From the NCBI RefSeq assembly GCF_017255295.1, contig NZ_JAFKDE010000010.1, forward strand, positions 178,039-242,038: a DNA stretch of 64,000 nucleotides. The letters run 5' to 3'. Origin of the DNA: Nitratireductor aquimarinus (GTDB lineage Bacteria; Pseudomonadota; Alphaproteobacteria; Rhizobiales; Rhizobiaceae). Numbering within the stretch: the stretch's first letter is position 1; every line of letters starts with the position of its first letter. The position numbers and the translations under genes were made by a program. Shown one piece after another: positions 1 through 8,633 of this stretch. Under the pieces are notes generated by a model. It saw nothing but the letters and a program-made list of their open reading frames with translations, ran no database searches and had not been told where the DNA came from.

Positions 1-474
1 GTCGAGGAACAGGACGCGAAACTGTTCTATCTGCTCATGCGCCATGGAGGCCATGCAATAGTCGATGACCTGTGACCAGGAGGTCAGCAGGTGGCGGCCG
101 CGCAGTTCGGCTTTCAGCATGCGTCGGGCGAGGGTGGCGGCAATCTTGAGATCGCGCGCGGCAGCCTCGCCAATGCCTTCCACTTCCTGCAGAAGGCGCT
201 CTGGCGCGCCGAGCACTTCGGGAAGCGAGCCGAAGCGCTCCAGAAGGGCCTTTGCCGGCCCCTTGGTGTCTGCGCGGGGAATGGAGCGGAAGAGGAAGAG
301 TTCGAGAAGCTCGTAATCCAGAAGCGCTTCGCTTCCATTGTCGGCGAAGCGCTGCCGTAACCTGTCTCGATGGCCATGATAGTGCGGTTTTCGCGCTGGC
401 TTTGCGCGTTCTATCTTTGTAGTCGGTCCGACTGGCCCTTCAGCAAAGAATGTGTGCTCGTCCTGCCTGCCCAT
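1..474 (-). CDS. radC: RadC family protein, 5' part (runs off window start)
   Basis: The frame is open from an ATG at 474 down to base 1 (158 codons visible), so the C-terminal JAB/MPN metalloprotease-like domain is mostly outside the window. The visible part matches the RadC (UPF0758) N-terminus. Motifs GHRDRLRQRF and LLDYELLELFLF begin the family, followed by a helix-hairpin-helix-like stretch (FGSLPEVLGA, VEGIGEAAA), and then the start of the core domain with YCMASMAHEQIEQFRVLFLD. The start has a good ribosome site (AGGGGGAG about 7 bases upstream). RadC was once thought to be a DNA-repair protein; its real biochemical role is not established. It lies downstream of map on the same strand, an order common in Hyphomicrobiales. 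A small hairpin (AGTCCG-caa-CGGACT, 510-524) separates the two genes but has no T-run. Confidence 0.9.
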   Translation of the reverse strand, partial: MGRQDEHTFFAEGPVGPTTKIERAKPARKPHYHGHRDRLRQRFADNGSEALLDYELLELFLFRSIPRADTKGPAKALLERFGSLPEVLGAPERLLQEVEGIGEAAARDLKIAATLARRMLKAELRGRHLLTSWSQVIDYCMASMAHEQIEQFRVLFLD

Positions 475-544
475 AAGTGCCTCCCCCTTGCACCGCTCAA
501 ACAGGCGTGAGTCCGCAACGGACTGCACGCACCGGTAGAGCAGT

Positions 545-1372
545 TTAGGCGGAGAGGCCGGGGCGGTCGAGCCCTGCAGGCGAAAGGGTGAAGATTTCAC
601 AACCGGTTTCGGTGACGCCGATCGAGTGCTCATACTGAGCCGAAAGTGAGCGGTCGCGCGTCACAGCCGTCCAGCCATCCGAGAGCACCTTCACATGCGG
701 ACGACCCAGATTGATCATCGGCTCGATGGTGAAGATCATGCCCGGCCGCATCTCGACGCCTTCGCTCGGAGTGCCATAGTGCAGAATGTTCGGCGCGTCG
801 TGGAACAGCTGTCCGAGGCCATGGCCGCAGAAATCGCGCACCACGGAGCAGCGCTCGCCTTCCGCATAGGACTGGATGGCGGCGCCGATTGCGCCGGTGC
901 GTGCGCCAGGCTTTACGGCGGCGATGCCGCGCATGAGGCATTCATGCGTGACTTCGAGTAGCCGTTCGGCCGCGCGCTTGATCGTGCCGACCGGATACAT
1001 GCGGCTCGAATCACCGTGCCAGCCGTCGAGAATGTAGGTGACGTCGATGTTCACGATGTCGCCTTCGCGCAGCGGCTTGTTGTCTGGAATGCCGTGGCAG
1101 ACCACATGGTTGATCGAGGTGCAGGTGGACTTTGTGTAGCCGCGATAGTTGAGCGTCGCGGGAATGGCGCCATGGTCCATGCCGAACTCGAAGACGAAAC
1201 GGTCGATCTCGTTGGTCGTCACGCCCGGCGCGACGCGATCCGCCAGCTCATCAAGGCAGCGCGCCGTGAGGTTGCAGGCCTTGCGCATGCCTTCAAAGCC
1301 CTCTTCGCCGTAAAGGCGGATCTGGCCGGTATTACGCATGGGGGCGGAGTCTGCTTCGAGATAGGTGACCAT
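545..1372 (-). CDS. map: Methionine aminopeptidase, type I
   Basis: Removes the initiator methionine from nascent cytosolic proteins. This 275-residue protein carries the type I MetAP pattern: the first His in VCHGIPD, metal ligands Asp in NIDVTY and in HGDSSRMYP, the His in GHGLGQLFHDAPNI, Glu in FTIEPMIN, and a final Glu near the C-terminus (QYEHSIGVT). The frame can be opened 10 codons further upstream by a TTG at 1402. The ATG at 1372 (MVTYLEAD) is preferred because rhizobial Map proteins begin at this point (recalled, not checked). sfsA lies just upstream on the same strand, so the two are probably co-transcribed, with radC downstream. Identification is firm; only the start is open. Confidence 0.95.
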   Translation of the reverse strand: MVTYLEADSAPMRNTGQIRLYGEEGFEGMRKACNLTARCLDELADRVAPGVTTNEIDRFVFEFGMDHGAIPATLNYRGYTKSTCTSINHVVCHGIPDNKPLREGDIVNIDVTYILDGWHGDSSRMYPVGTIKRAAERLLEVTHECLMRGIAAVKPGARTGAIGAAIQSYAEGERCSVVRDFCGHGLGQLFHDAPNILHYGTPSEGVEMRPGMIFTIEPMINLGRPHVKVLSDGWTAVTRDRSLSAQYEHSIGVTETGCEIFTLSPAGLDRPGLSA

Positions 1373-1429
1373 GGGGCTTTGGTTCGCTTGCGCTTTGTTC
1401 AATAATCGTTGTGCCGGATTTTGCGGCTT

Positions 1430-2131
1430 TTATCGCACGATGTCTATCAGACGATCCGGGCGGATGGCTTCAGGAGTGATTTGGCATTTGATGGCGTAAG
1501 CTTCAACCCCGGCGGCGCTGGCCTGCGCAAAAGCCGCAGCATAGGCGGGGTCCAGATCGCCACAGAGGCGGAAGCGGTCGCAGTCGCCGCGCTGCACCAG
1601 ATAGATCATGATTGCGCGGTGGCCGGCGGCGCGCATGCCGATGAGCTCATGCAGGTGCCGCGCGCCGCGCTCCGTGACCGTGTCGGGGAACTCGGCCAGC
1701 CCCGGCTCGCGCATGAAGTGGACGTTCTTGACCTCCACATAGGCGCAGGCGCGGTCTGCGGCCTCCAGAAGCATGTCGATGCGCGAGCGCTCTCCGTAGC
1801 GTTGCTCGCGCTTCAGGACGGGGTAGGCGGCAAGATCGGAAACGAGGCCGGCGTGGATTGCTTCTTCGGCGAGCCTGTTGGGCAGGCCGGTGTTGATTCC
1901 GACCAGCGTGTCGTCCGCCTCCACGATCTCCAGGCGATGGGCGTATTTGCGCTTGGGGTCGTCGGAGCGGGAGAGAAAGACGCGTGACCCTTCAGCGGTC
2001 AGGCCCAGCATGGAGCCGGTGTTGGGCACCGAAACCGTTATCTGTGTCCCGTCCTCTAGGATGACATCGGCCAGGAAACGCTTGTAGCGGCGGATCAGCC
2101 GGGCTTCTATCAGGGGCTCTGGAAACTGCAT
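1430..2131 (-). CDS. sfsA: SfsA family DNA/RNA nuclease-like protein
   Basis: This 233-residue protein matches SfsA over its whole length. It begins with the OB-fold-like region ([13 protein letters not shown]), followed by the family hallmark [10 protein letters not shown], and a central core ([26 protein letters not shown]) that resembles restriction-type nuclease active sites with Glu and Lys. SfsA was named for stimulating maltose fermentation in E. coli, but structure suggests a nucleic-acid enzyme. The function is therefore uncertain even though the family is clear. ATG start at 2131. It lies 57 bases upstream of the chosen map start in the same direction and probably forms an operon with map. 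Confidence 0.93.
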   Translation of the reverse strand: MQFPEPLIEARLIRRYKRFLADVILEDGTQITVSVPNTGSMLGLTAEGSRVFLSRSDDPKRKYAHRLEIVEADDTLVGINTGLPNRLAEEAIHAGLVSDLAAYPVLKREQRYGERSRIDMLLEAADRACAYVEVKNVHFMREPGLAEFPDTVTERGARHLHELIGMRAAGHRAIMIYLVQRGDCDRFRLCGDLDPAYAAAFAQASAAGVEAYAIKCQITPEAIRPDRLIDIVR

Positions 2132-2192
2132 TGCGGTCTTTCCGAAGGGAGAGTCTTTTCAGCGGGTTGCGTGGGCTTCTGCAAGCGCTGAT

Positions 2193-3167
2193 TCAGGTGG
2201 ACGGCTGGCCGTGGGCACTGATCGCTGCGCGCTTGCGGTAATAACGGCCGAGCACGAGCGGCGTCAGATACATGGGGATCTGATAGCAGCCGATAAAGAG
2301 CAGAAGTGAATCGGTGACGCTCGCAGGAAGCGCAGTGAGGAAGAGGCCGATATTGCGGTTGCCGGCGGCAATGCCCAGAGGCGCTGCAATGGCTTTGGAG
2401 CCGGAGCGTTCCAGCAGCGTGGTCACGGCGAGCTGGAGAAGAAAGTTCGCCGCGAAGGCAATGGCGAGGTTGAGGCCTACAAGAGCGGGGTCGATCAGCA
2501 GGGTTTCGCCAACGGCGGACATGAGCCCCACAACGACCACACCCATGAGAATCGCGGAAAGACCGTCGATCGAGCGTATGGCGCCGGGGCCGGGACTGCG
2601 TAACGCGAATCGGCGCAGCAGGAAGGCAGCAGAGACCGCCAGCGCGATAACGGCCAGCAGACGGCCTGCGGCCGCCAGAATCACGTCAGCGCTCCCCAGC
2701 GCGGGTGTGAGCCAGAATACGGGCAGAACGGTGAGCGGCAGGAGCGCGGTGCCGAGCGTCATGACCCGCATGACCGGTGCAGGATCGTTTCCCGTCATGA
2801 TCGCCAGATGCGGGCTGCCGGAAACGGGCGCGGCTGCGGCCATGAGCACCAGAGCGGTGGGCAGGACGCCGGTCCAGCCGATGGCGAGGAAGAGGAGGGC
2901 GAAAACGAGCGGAAGCGCCAGCTGAAAGGCGAGCGTGGCGACGAGGGACTGCCGCAGGTCGCTCAATGCGCCGATGAGGGCTCTGGGGCCGACGCGCAGC
3001 GCTGCAAGAAAGAGCAGGCCGGCGATCATTTCCGCAATCCATGGCTTTGCGGCGTGTGCTGCTGCCGGAGAAGCGATTCCCGCCACAAGCCCGGCTATCA
3101 GAAAGAATCGCGCATGCGAGGCTGCAAAGCCGAGCGTATTCGAAATGGCGGTCAGTACGCCCTGCAT
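2193..3167 (-). CDS. Bile acid:sodium symporter (BASS/SBF)-like membrane protein
   Basis: A 324-residue protein made almost entirely of hydrophobic helices, about nine or ten predicted membrane segments, arranged as in the SBF/BASS family. The central stretch VLMAAAAPVSGSPHLAIM and the later IAAGNRNIGLFLTALP sit at the places of the two discontinuous crossing helices that bind sodium in this family. The substrate cannot be told from sequence; BASS members move bile acids, pantoate, pyruvate or other organic anions. The frame extends upstream to 3275, but the first 36 residues are polar and unlike the family. The ATG at 3167 (MQGVLTAI) has a GGGGAGA just upstream and is preferred. It is followed after about 60 bases by sfsA on the same strand, perhaps by chance. 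Confidence 0.75.
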   Translation of the reverse strand: MQGVLTAISNTLGFAASHARFFLIAGLVAGIASPAAAHAAKPWIAEMIAGLLFLAALRVGPRALIGALSDLRQSLVATLAFQLALPLVFALLFLAIGWTGVLPTALVLMAAAAPVSGSPHLAIMTGNDPAPVMRVMTLGTALLPLTVLPVFWLTPALGSADVILAAAGRLLAVIALAVSAAFLLRRFALRSPGPGAIRSIDGLSAILMGVVVVGLMSAVGETLLIDPALVGLNLAIAFAANFLLQLAVTTLLERSGSKAIAAPLGIAAGNRNIGLFLTALPASVTDSLLLFIGCYQIPMYLTPLVLGRYYRKRAAISAHGQPST

Positions 3168-3315
3168 TCTCCCCGCCTTTCTCCCAAGGTCTCGACGGTA
3201 GGCGACTGGCCATGTGTCGAAGACATCTGCATCCGACAAGTACGCGGACTGCGAGAGCGGGTCAAACCGAAGCATTCGGCTGACGTTTTACTATGTGCAA
3301 TTTCGGGAAAGAAAC

Positions 3316-3391
3316 TGGCACGCCCAACGGGACTCGAACCCGTGTTTCCGCCGTGAAAGGGCGGCGTCCTAGACCGCTAGACGATGGGCGC
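3316..3391 (-). tRNA. tRNA-Glu (anticodon UUC)
   Basis: Reading the minus strand, a full cloverleaf of 76 bases folds. The acceptor stem GCGCCCA pairs with TGGGCGT (G1:T72 wobble, usual for bacterial tRNA-Glu). The anticodon stem CCGCC/GGCGG encloses the loop CTTTCAC with anticodon TTC. The T arm is ACGGG-TTCGAGT-CCCGT, and the CCA tail is encoded. A strong promoter lies just upstream. Confidence 0.97.
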
Positions 3392-3408
3392 GCTCGAGAA
3401 CGAGACGG

Positions 3409-3437
3409 CTTATAGTAAGCTTCGCTGCATGGGGCAA
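3409..3437 (-). promoter_or_regulatory. Sigma70-type promoter of tRNA-Glu
   Basis: On the minus strand TTGCCC (3432-3437) and TATAAG (3409-3414) are separated by exactly 17 bases, placing the start point about 10 bases before the tRNA 5' end. The spacing and both boxes fit a housekeeping promoter. Confidence 0.65.
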
Positions 3438-3472
3438 CCCATCAATTGATGGAACATGCATTTTTTTCAAAA

Positions 3473-4621
3473 TTATTTTCTGCGGCGGCAGCGCCAGTTC
3501 CAATCGCGCTCCGGACCGACGTCCACATGCACGGATTTCGTGTGGCAATAGGTGCCTACACCACCACGGCCCGGCATGGAGCGAACGAACTTGGCCAGCT
3601 CCCATTTGCTGACGCCGGAAATCTGGATGTCGGCTGCCGCGCAATACATATGCAGCGACTTGCGGGCGCCGCGGACGCGACGGTTGTAGTTGGGGCTGCG
3701 ATAGCCGGAGGTGACGACGATTCGCTTGCCATAGTGGCGCTCAATGGCCTTGAGCATGCCAACGAGCGCTGGCTTCAGGCAGGCAGTGTCGACGCTTTCG
3801 CGCTGCTTGAGGAGGCCATTGGGCGCAAGGCGCGCCATGCCGGCCGCAGAGGCGACCTGATAGGCAGGCTCTTCTTCGTAGATATCTGCATCTGCATCAT
3901 CGTCCGCGCCGGACTTGCTCGAGAATTCGAACAGGCTGTCACCCTGGCGCACGCCGGGAAGGGCCGCGCCGGTGCCGAGGGATGCCGTTACGGGCCGGCT
4001 CTCGGAGGTGGCGGCGAGAACCACTTTGGGTTTCTCTTCGGCCTTCTTTTGCGTCTTCTTCGGGTCGATGAGAGGGCGGGCCGCTCTTTCCGCAGCCTGG
4101 GCGGCCTTCGGTTCGCGAGCCGAGAAGAAGGCGGCAAGGAAAGTCTGTTTCTTGGCGGATGCTTCCGCCTCGGCTGCTGCGACGGCTTCTGCCTCCGCAG
4201 TTTCTGTTTCCGCCGGGCGCGCTGCAGGCTGGGGAACCTCTGCGGCGGCTGTCTGTGTCGTGGTTTCGGCAGCCTGTTGCGCTGCGGTCTCTACCGGCGC
4301 TGTCTCGCCGGCAGGGGGCTGCTCATTCGTCTGAGCGGTCTGTGTCTGGGGTCCCGGGGTAGAGGCTGCTGCCGTTTCTGAGCCGGGGCGCGCTGCCGGG
4401 AGTGGAACACTGCTGCCTTCAGCGGCATTCTCTTCGCCAGGTGCAGCGGCAATAAGGTCGCTGTCGCTGGCCTCAAACCCGTCTTCGCCGGCGCTCGCCT
4501 GCAAATCTGTCGGTGTCAGGCCGAACTGCGTTACCGGATCTGATGTGGTGGAGCATGAAGCAAGAAAAAGAGCGCAAAGAACGCTGGCAAGGCTCGCACG
4601 CCCGCAACTCATCAACTTCAT
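3473..4621 (-). CDS. Lipoprotein with C-terminal M15/DUF882 peptidase-like domain
   Basis: A 382-residue envelope protein. The chosen ATG at 4621 starts a lipoprotein signal peptide with lipobox LASC; an upstream start at 4651 would only add 10 polar residues. Residues from about 25 to 190 are low-complexity, rich in Ala, Glu, Thr, Pro and Gln, and probably an extended linker across the periplasm. The last 105 residues form a peptidase M15 subfamily 3 (YcbK/DUF882) domain: TSGYRSPNYNRRV, then SLHMYCAAADI (His and Asp zinc ligands), then KSVHVDVG (third ligand His). Such domains are D-Ala-D-Ala or D,L-carboxypeptidase-like enzymes or peptidoglycan-binding relatives. An outer-membrane-anchored cell-wall role is therefore likely, but the substrate is unproven. 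It follows phaC on the same strand after a 280-base spacer in which I see no gene. Confidence 0.85.
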   Translation of the reverse strand: MKLMSCGRASLASVLCALFLASCSTTSDPVTQFGLTPTDLQASAGEDGFEASDSDLIAAAPGEENAAEGSSVPLPAARPGSETAAASTPGPQTQTAQTNEQPPAGETAPVETAAQQAAETTTQTAAAEVPQPAARPAETETAEAEAVAAAEAEASAKKQTFLAAFFSAREPKAAQAAERAARPLIDPKKTQKKAEEKPKVVLAATSESRPVTASLGTGAALPGVRQGDSLFEFSSKSGADDDADADIYEEEPAYQVASAAGMARLAPNGLLKQRESVDTACLKPALVGMLKAIERHYGKRIVVTSGYRSPNYNRRVRGARKSLHMYCAAADIQISGVSKWELAKFVRSMPGRGGVGTYCHTKSVHVDVGPERDWNWRCRRRK

Positions 4622-4901
4622 ACAGCGCTTTCCGCTCTCGTCCCCCAGCAACAGAAGTCTGCCCCCTCATATGAATTCACGAACCAAACAACCCATGCCC
4701 GGTTACGGGCATGCAGCCACCGTTTGTCTGCTAACGAATCTTGGTCCCCATGTGGATAACTATCATAGGCGTTAGAAAACAATTAAGGCAACAACATGTT
4801 AGCTTTTAAGCATAGGCCAGAGACCCGGCTCGGTGCGTAAAAGCTTCTTTCGTTCGGTTACAACGCGTGATCAAGGTTTTGGTCCTGATCCAAGGGCGTG
4901 A

Positions 4902-6731
4902 TCAGGCGCGGGTGCGAACATAATCTCCGGGGGCGTCGGCCAGAGCTTTCTTGCCTTTTGCGGGTTTGCGCGCCTTTACCTCTTCATTGTCGAGGCCGGT
5001 GATCCATTCGTGCCATCTGGGCCACCAGGAGCCCGCGTTCTCCTTCGCCTGCGCCATCCAGTCGTCCAGTTCGCCTTCAGGCTTCGGTCCGCTCCAGAAC
5101 TGGTATTTCTTCATCTCGGGCGGGTTGATCACGCCGGCGATGTGGCCGGACCCCGCGAGCACGAACTCCACCGGTCCGCCGAAGAAACGGCTTCCCAAAA
5201 AGACGGATTTCGCAGGCGCGATGTGATCCTCGCGGGTGGCGAGGTTGAAGATCGGTATGTCGACATCTTCCAGATGCAGCGTCCTGCCGCGCAGCACCGC
5301 GCGACCCTGCGAGAGATTGTTCTCCAGATAGCAGTTGCGCAGGTAATAGGAGTGGTTCGCCGCTGCGAGCCGGGTGGAATCGGAGTTCCAGTAGAGAAGG
5401 TCAAAGGGCAGGGGCGCCTGACCGCGCAGGTAGTTGTTAACCACATAGGGCCAGATCAGGTCGCCCGCGCGCAGCATGTTGAAGGCGGTGGCCATGCGTG
5501 TGGCGTCCAGAAAGCCGCGTTCACGCATTGCCGCGTCCAGAGCCTTTATCTGCTCTTCATCGACAAAGACCTTGAGATCGCCGGCAAAGGTGAAGTCCAC
5601 CTGCGTCGTCAGGAAGGTTGCAGACGCGATGCGTTGCTCACCCTCTGCCGCCATCAGCGCGAGGCCTGCGGCAAGCAGCGTGCCGCCCACGCAATAGCCC
5701 ATTGCGTTGACCTGCTTCTCGCCCGTTGCCTGTTCGATCGTGTCGAGCGCGAAGCGAATGCCCTCATCAATGTAATCACCCCAGTCCAGACAGGCGTGGC
5801 GCTCATCCGGGTTGATCCACGAGATGACAAACACCGTGTGGCCCTGTTCCACCGCCCAGCGGATGAAGGAGCGCTTGGGGTTGAGGTCGAGAATGTAGAA
5901 CTTGTTGATCCATGGCGGCACGATGAGCAAGGGCCGCTTGAACGCTTTCTTGGTGGTCGGCTCGTATTGCAGCACTTCCACAAGCCGGTTGCGGGCGATG
6001 ACCTTGCCCGGCGTGGTGGCGATGTTCTCGCCCACCTTGAACTTGGAGGCGTCGGACTGGCGCAGTTTCAGGTCGCCCTTGCCAGCGGCGATGTCCTCGG
6101 CGAGCATGCGCATGCCGCGCACGAGATTTTCGCCGTCGCTCGCCATGGTTTCACGGTAAAGCTCGGGATTGGTGAGCAGGAAGTTTGACGGCGAGAGGGC
6201 CTGGCTCATCTGCTCGACATAGAAGCGAGCCTTGTGGCGCGTCGCCTCATCCAGATTGTCGGCTCCATCAACCAGGTCGGCCGCCCAGCGCGCGGTAACC
6301 AGATAGGCCTGTTTCAGGAAGCTGAAAAAGGCGTTGCGGCCCCATTCGGGGTCCTGAAACCGCTTGTCCCTGTCGGATGCCGGCGCATAGTCGGCGATAT
6401 TGTCTTCGCTCATGCGGCGGATCGCATTCGCCCAGATGCCCATGAACTCGCCAAAGAGCCGCGTCTGCGCCTCCAGTGCGCGCGCCGGATCGCTCAGCCA
6501 GTATTCACTGACGCGGGAGAACGTTTTGACCATGTCGGCGAGGGGCGCTGCGGAAATGTCGGTCGATTCGCCACTTTCGCGGGCCTGCCTCCAGGAGGCG
6601 GCCGCCTTGCCGAGCTCTTCGAGCGCCTGCGCCAGATTCTGCGCAAAACGCTGCGGATCTTTTGCGAAATACTGCTCTACCGTGCTGTCTGCTTGGTTTT
6701 CTGCGCCATTGGTCTGCTTTTCATGAGCCAT
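4902..6731 (-). CDS. phaC: Class I poly(3-hydroxyalkanoate) synthase
   Basis: Polymerises 3-hydroxyacyl-CoA, typically (R)-3-hydroxybutyryl-CoA, into polyester storage granules. At 609 residues it has the usual class I length. The N-terminal PhaC domain is followed by an alpha/beta hydrolase core. The modified lipase box reads GYCVGG, with Cys as nucleophile. The catalytic Asp is in FNLATREDHIAP and the catalytic His in GSGHIAGVINPP. ATG start at 6731. It is divergent from the small lipoprotein gene at 6845, with 113 bases between them, which must hold both promoters. No phaA, phaB or phasin gene lies alongside in this window. Confidence 0.97.
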   Translation of the reverse strand: MAHEKQTNGAENQADSTVEQYFAKDPQRFAQNLAQALEELGKAAASWRQARESGESTDISAAPLADMVKTFSRVSEYWLSDPARALEAQTRLFGEFMGIWANAIRRMSEDNIADYAPASDRDKRFQDPEWGRNAFFSFLKQAYLVTARWAADLVDGADNLDEATRHKARFYVEQMSQALSPSNFLLTNPELYRETMASDGENLVRGMRMLAEDIAAGKGDLKLRQSDASKFKVGENIATTPGKVIARNRLVEVLQYEPTTKKAFKRPLLIVPPWINKFYILDLNPKRSFIRWAVEQGHTVFVISWINPDERHACLDWGDYIDEGIRFALDTIEQATGEKQVNAMGYCVGGTLLAAGLALMAAEGEQRIASATFLTTQVDFTFAGDLKVFVDEEQIKALDAAMRERGFLDATRMATAFNMLRAGDLIWPYVVNNYLRGQAPLPFDLLYWNSDSTRLAAANHSYYLRNCYLENNLSQGRAVLRGRTLHLEDVDIPIFNLATREDHIAPAKSVFLGSRFFGGPVEFVLAGSGHIAGVINPPEMKKYQFWSGPKPEGELDDWMAQAKENAGSWWPRWHEWITGLDNEEVKARKPAKGKKALADAPGDYVRTRA

Positions 6732-6844
6732 GTTCTGCGCCTACAACCTAAACGCGCCTTTCAACGGGCGCGGTGTTAACATAATCTGACGGGAGGCTCC
6801 CCCTCTGCCATCATGCATGGTAGTGGCTTGAATCGGAAGAGAAT

Positions 6845-7288
6845 ATGAAAATCAAATCTCACGGCGGTTTTTTTCGCGCAGTCGCGCTTCTCGCTCCGGT
6901 GGTTGCGTTGCCGCCGATTCTGGGGGGGTGCATGAGCGCAAGCCTGGAGGATGCAGCGCCCGCCGCCGCCCTCCGCACGCCGCCAGTGGTTCCACAACCC
7001 GCCCCGCGCACGGCGGCAACGCCGTCGCAGAAGCCGACACCAGGTGCGCCCACACCGGGTGCAAATGTGACCGGCGCTTATCCTGACCTGAATGTGCCGC
7101 CGGCCTCGGCGACAGCGCCCATCGCGCCTTCGGAAAAGGATGCGCTGATGCGCGACCTGACAGCGACGCGGCAAAGGCTGGAGAACAGTGCGCCGGCAAA
7201 TAATGCGGATACCGAGGCGCGCCGTCTGCGCAATCTGGCGAAAACCCATGCCGAGCGGCAGCTTCAGGAAATCGAAAAGACCGAGTAG
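6845..7288 (+). CDS. Small proline-rich putative lipoprotein
   Basis: A 147-residue protein of unknown function. The first 30 residues form a hydrophobic signal with a lipobox-like ILGGC, followed by a Pro/Ala/Thr-rich segment (roughly residues 40-100) and a charged, probably helical C-terminus with many Arg and Glu (TEARRLRNLAKTHAERQLQEIEK). The Gly at the -2 lipobox position is less common, so lipidation is likely but not certain. A good ribosome site (GGAAGAG) precedes the ATG. It precedes the aminotransferase gene on the same strand by 84 bases. I do not recognise a named family. Confidence 0.7.
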   Translation: MKIKSHGGFFRAVALLAPVVALPPILGGCMSASLEDAAPAAALRTPPVVPQPAPRTAATPSQKPTPGAPTPGANVTGAYPDLNVPPASATAPIAPSEKDALMRDLTATRQRLENSAPANNADTEARRLRNLAKTHAERQLQEIEKTE

Positions 7289-7372
7289 GGACGGGGTTCC
7301 TGCTCTCGACCGTTGACGGGATTGGGTATATGAGGACCGGGCGCGGCATCGCGCATCCCGTTTTGAGGTACG

Positions 7373-8593
7373 ATGATGGAAGAATTCCATAAGATCCGCC
7401 GGCTTCCGCCTTATGTTTTCGAACAGGTAAACCGCCTGAAAGCCAGCGCGCGAGCGCGCGGCGCGGACATCATCGATCTCGGAATGGGCAATCCCGACCT
7501 GCCGACGCCGCAGGCCATTGTCGACAAGCTGTGCGACGTGGTGCGCGATCCGCGCACGCATCGCTATTCTTCTTCGCGGGGCATTCCGGGATTGCGCCGT
7601 GCGCAGGCGGCTTATTATGAGCGCCGCTTTGGTGTGAAGCTTGATCCCGAGACCCAGATTGTCGCGACGCTTGGCTCGAAGGAAGGTTTTGCCAACATGG
7701 CCCAGGCGATCACCGCGCCGGGCGATGTGGTTCTTTGTCCGAACCCGACCTATCCGATCCATACATTCGGCTTCATCATGTCGGGCGGCGTCGTGCGCGC
7801 CATTCCCGCCGAGCCGGATGAGAATTTCATTCCCGCGCTTGAACGCGCGGTGCGCTATTCGACGCCAAAGCCGCTGGCGCTGATCCTCAACTATCCGTCA
7901 AATCCGACGGCCTGTATGGCGTCGCTCGATTTCTACAGGGACGTCGTTGCGTTCGCCCGCAAGAATGACCTCATCATTCTGTCGGATCTCGCCTATTCGG
8001 AAATCTATTTCGACGGCAACCCGCCGCCCTCCGTTCTCGAGGTTCCGGGGGCAATGGATGTGACGGTGGAGTTCACCTCCATGTCGAAGACCTTCTCCAT
8101 GCCCGGCTGGCGCATGGGGTTTGCGGTCGGCAATGAGCGTCTGATCGCAGCGCTCTCGCGGGTGAAGTCCTATCTGGACTATGGCGCGTTCACGCCGATC
8201 CAGGTGGCTGCTGCCGCCGCGCTCAATTCCGATGGCTCCGAGATCGAAGAGGTGCGCGAGGTCTATCACCGCCGCCGCGATGTGCTCGTCGAGTCTTTTG
8301 GTCGCGCAGGCTGGGAGGTTCCGCCTCCGCCGGCCACCATGTTTGCCTGGGTGCCGATCCCCGAAGCCTATCGCGCGCTTGGCTCGCTTGAGTTTTCCAA
8401 GCTGCTGGTCGAGAAGGCGGAGGTGGCGGTCGCGCCGGGCATCGGTTTCGGCGAGTTTGGCGATCAGCATGTGCGCATTGCACTGGTGGAGAACGAGCAC
8501 CGGATTCGCCAGGCGGCGCGCAGCATCAAGCGCTTCCTTGCAACGGCGCCCGAAAACACCGACAACGTCATCCCGCTCGGCGCCCGTCGCTGA
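7373..8593 (+). CDS. PLP-dependent class I/II aminotransferase (AlaC / LL-DAP aminotransferase-like)
   Basis: A 406-residue fold-type I aminotransferase. Substrate-side motifs include IIDLGMGNPDLPTP near the N-terminus, LNYPSNPTA with the conserved Asn, LSDLAYSEIYF with the PLP Asp/Tyr, and the Schiff-base lysine in SMSKTFSMPGWRMGF. The C-terminal Arg region (HVRIALVENEHRIRQA) binds the substrate carboxylate. Proteins of this group are labelled either alanine/glutamate-pyruvate aminotransferase (AlaC) or LL-diaminopimelate aminotransferase. Sequence alone does not decide. The gene sits 40 bases before homoserine dehydrogenase, so a place in aspartate-family amino acid metabolism is plausible and the two are probably co-transcribed. 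A second ATG lies directly after the first (7376). Confidence 0.9.
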   Translation: MMEEFHKIRRLPPYVFEQVNRLKASARARGADIIDLGMGNPDLPTPQAIVDKLCDVVRDPRTHRYSSSRGIPGLRRAQAAYYERRFGVKLDPETQIVATLGSKEGFANMAQAITAPGDVVLCPNPTYPIHTFGFIMSGGVVRAIPAEPDENFIPALERAVRYSTPKPLALILNYPSNPTACMASLDFYRDVVAFARKNDLIILSDLAYSEIYFDGNPPPSVLEVPGAMDVTVEFTSMSKTFSMPGWRMGFAVGNERLIAALSRVKSYLDYGAFTPIQVAAAAALNSDGSEIEEVREVYHRRRDVLVESFGRAGWEVPPPPATMFAWVPIPEAYRALGSLEFSKLLVEKAEVAVAPGIGFGEFGDQHVRIALVENEHRIRQAARSIKRFLATAPENTDNVIPLGARR

Positions 8594-8633
8594 GTCCCAC
8601 TTACAGACTGTTCAAGAAGGAGCACGCCGCATC

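Noticed and set aside
3439..3452. Perfect 14-base palindrome CCATCAATTGATGG
   Set aside because: It lies just upstream of the tRNA-Glu promoter; without a second copy in the window or a known consensus, no operator function can be claimed.
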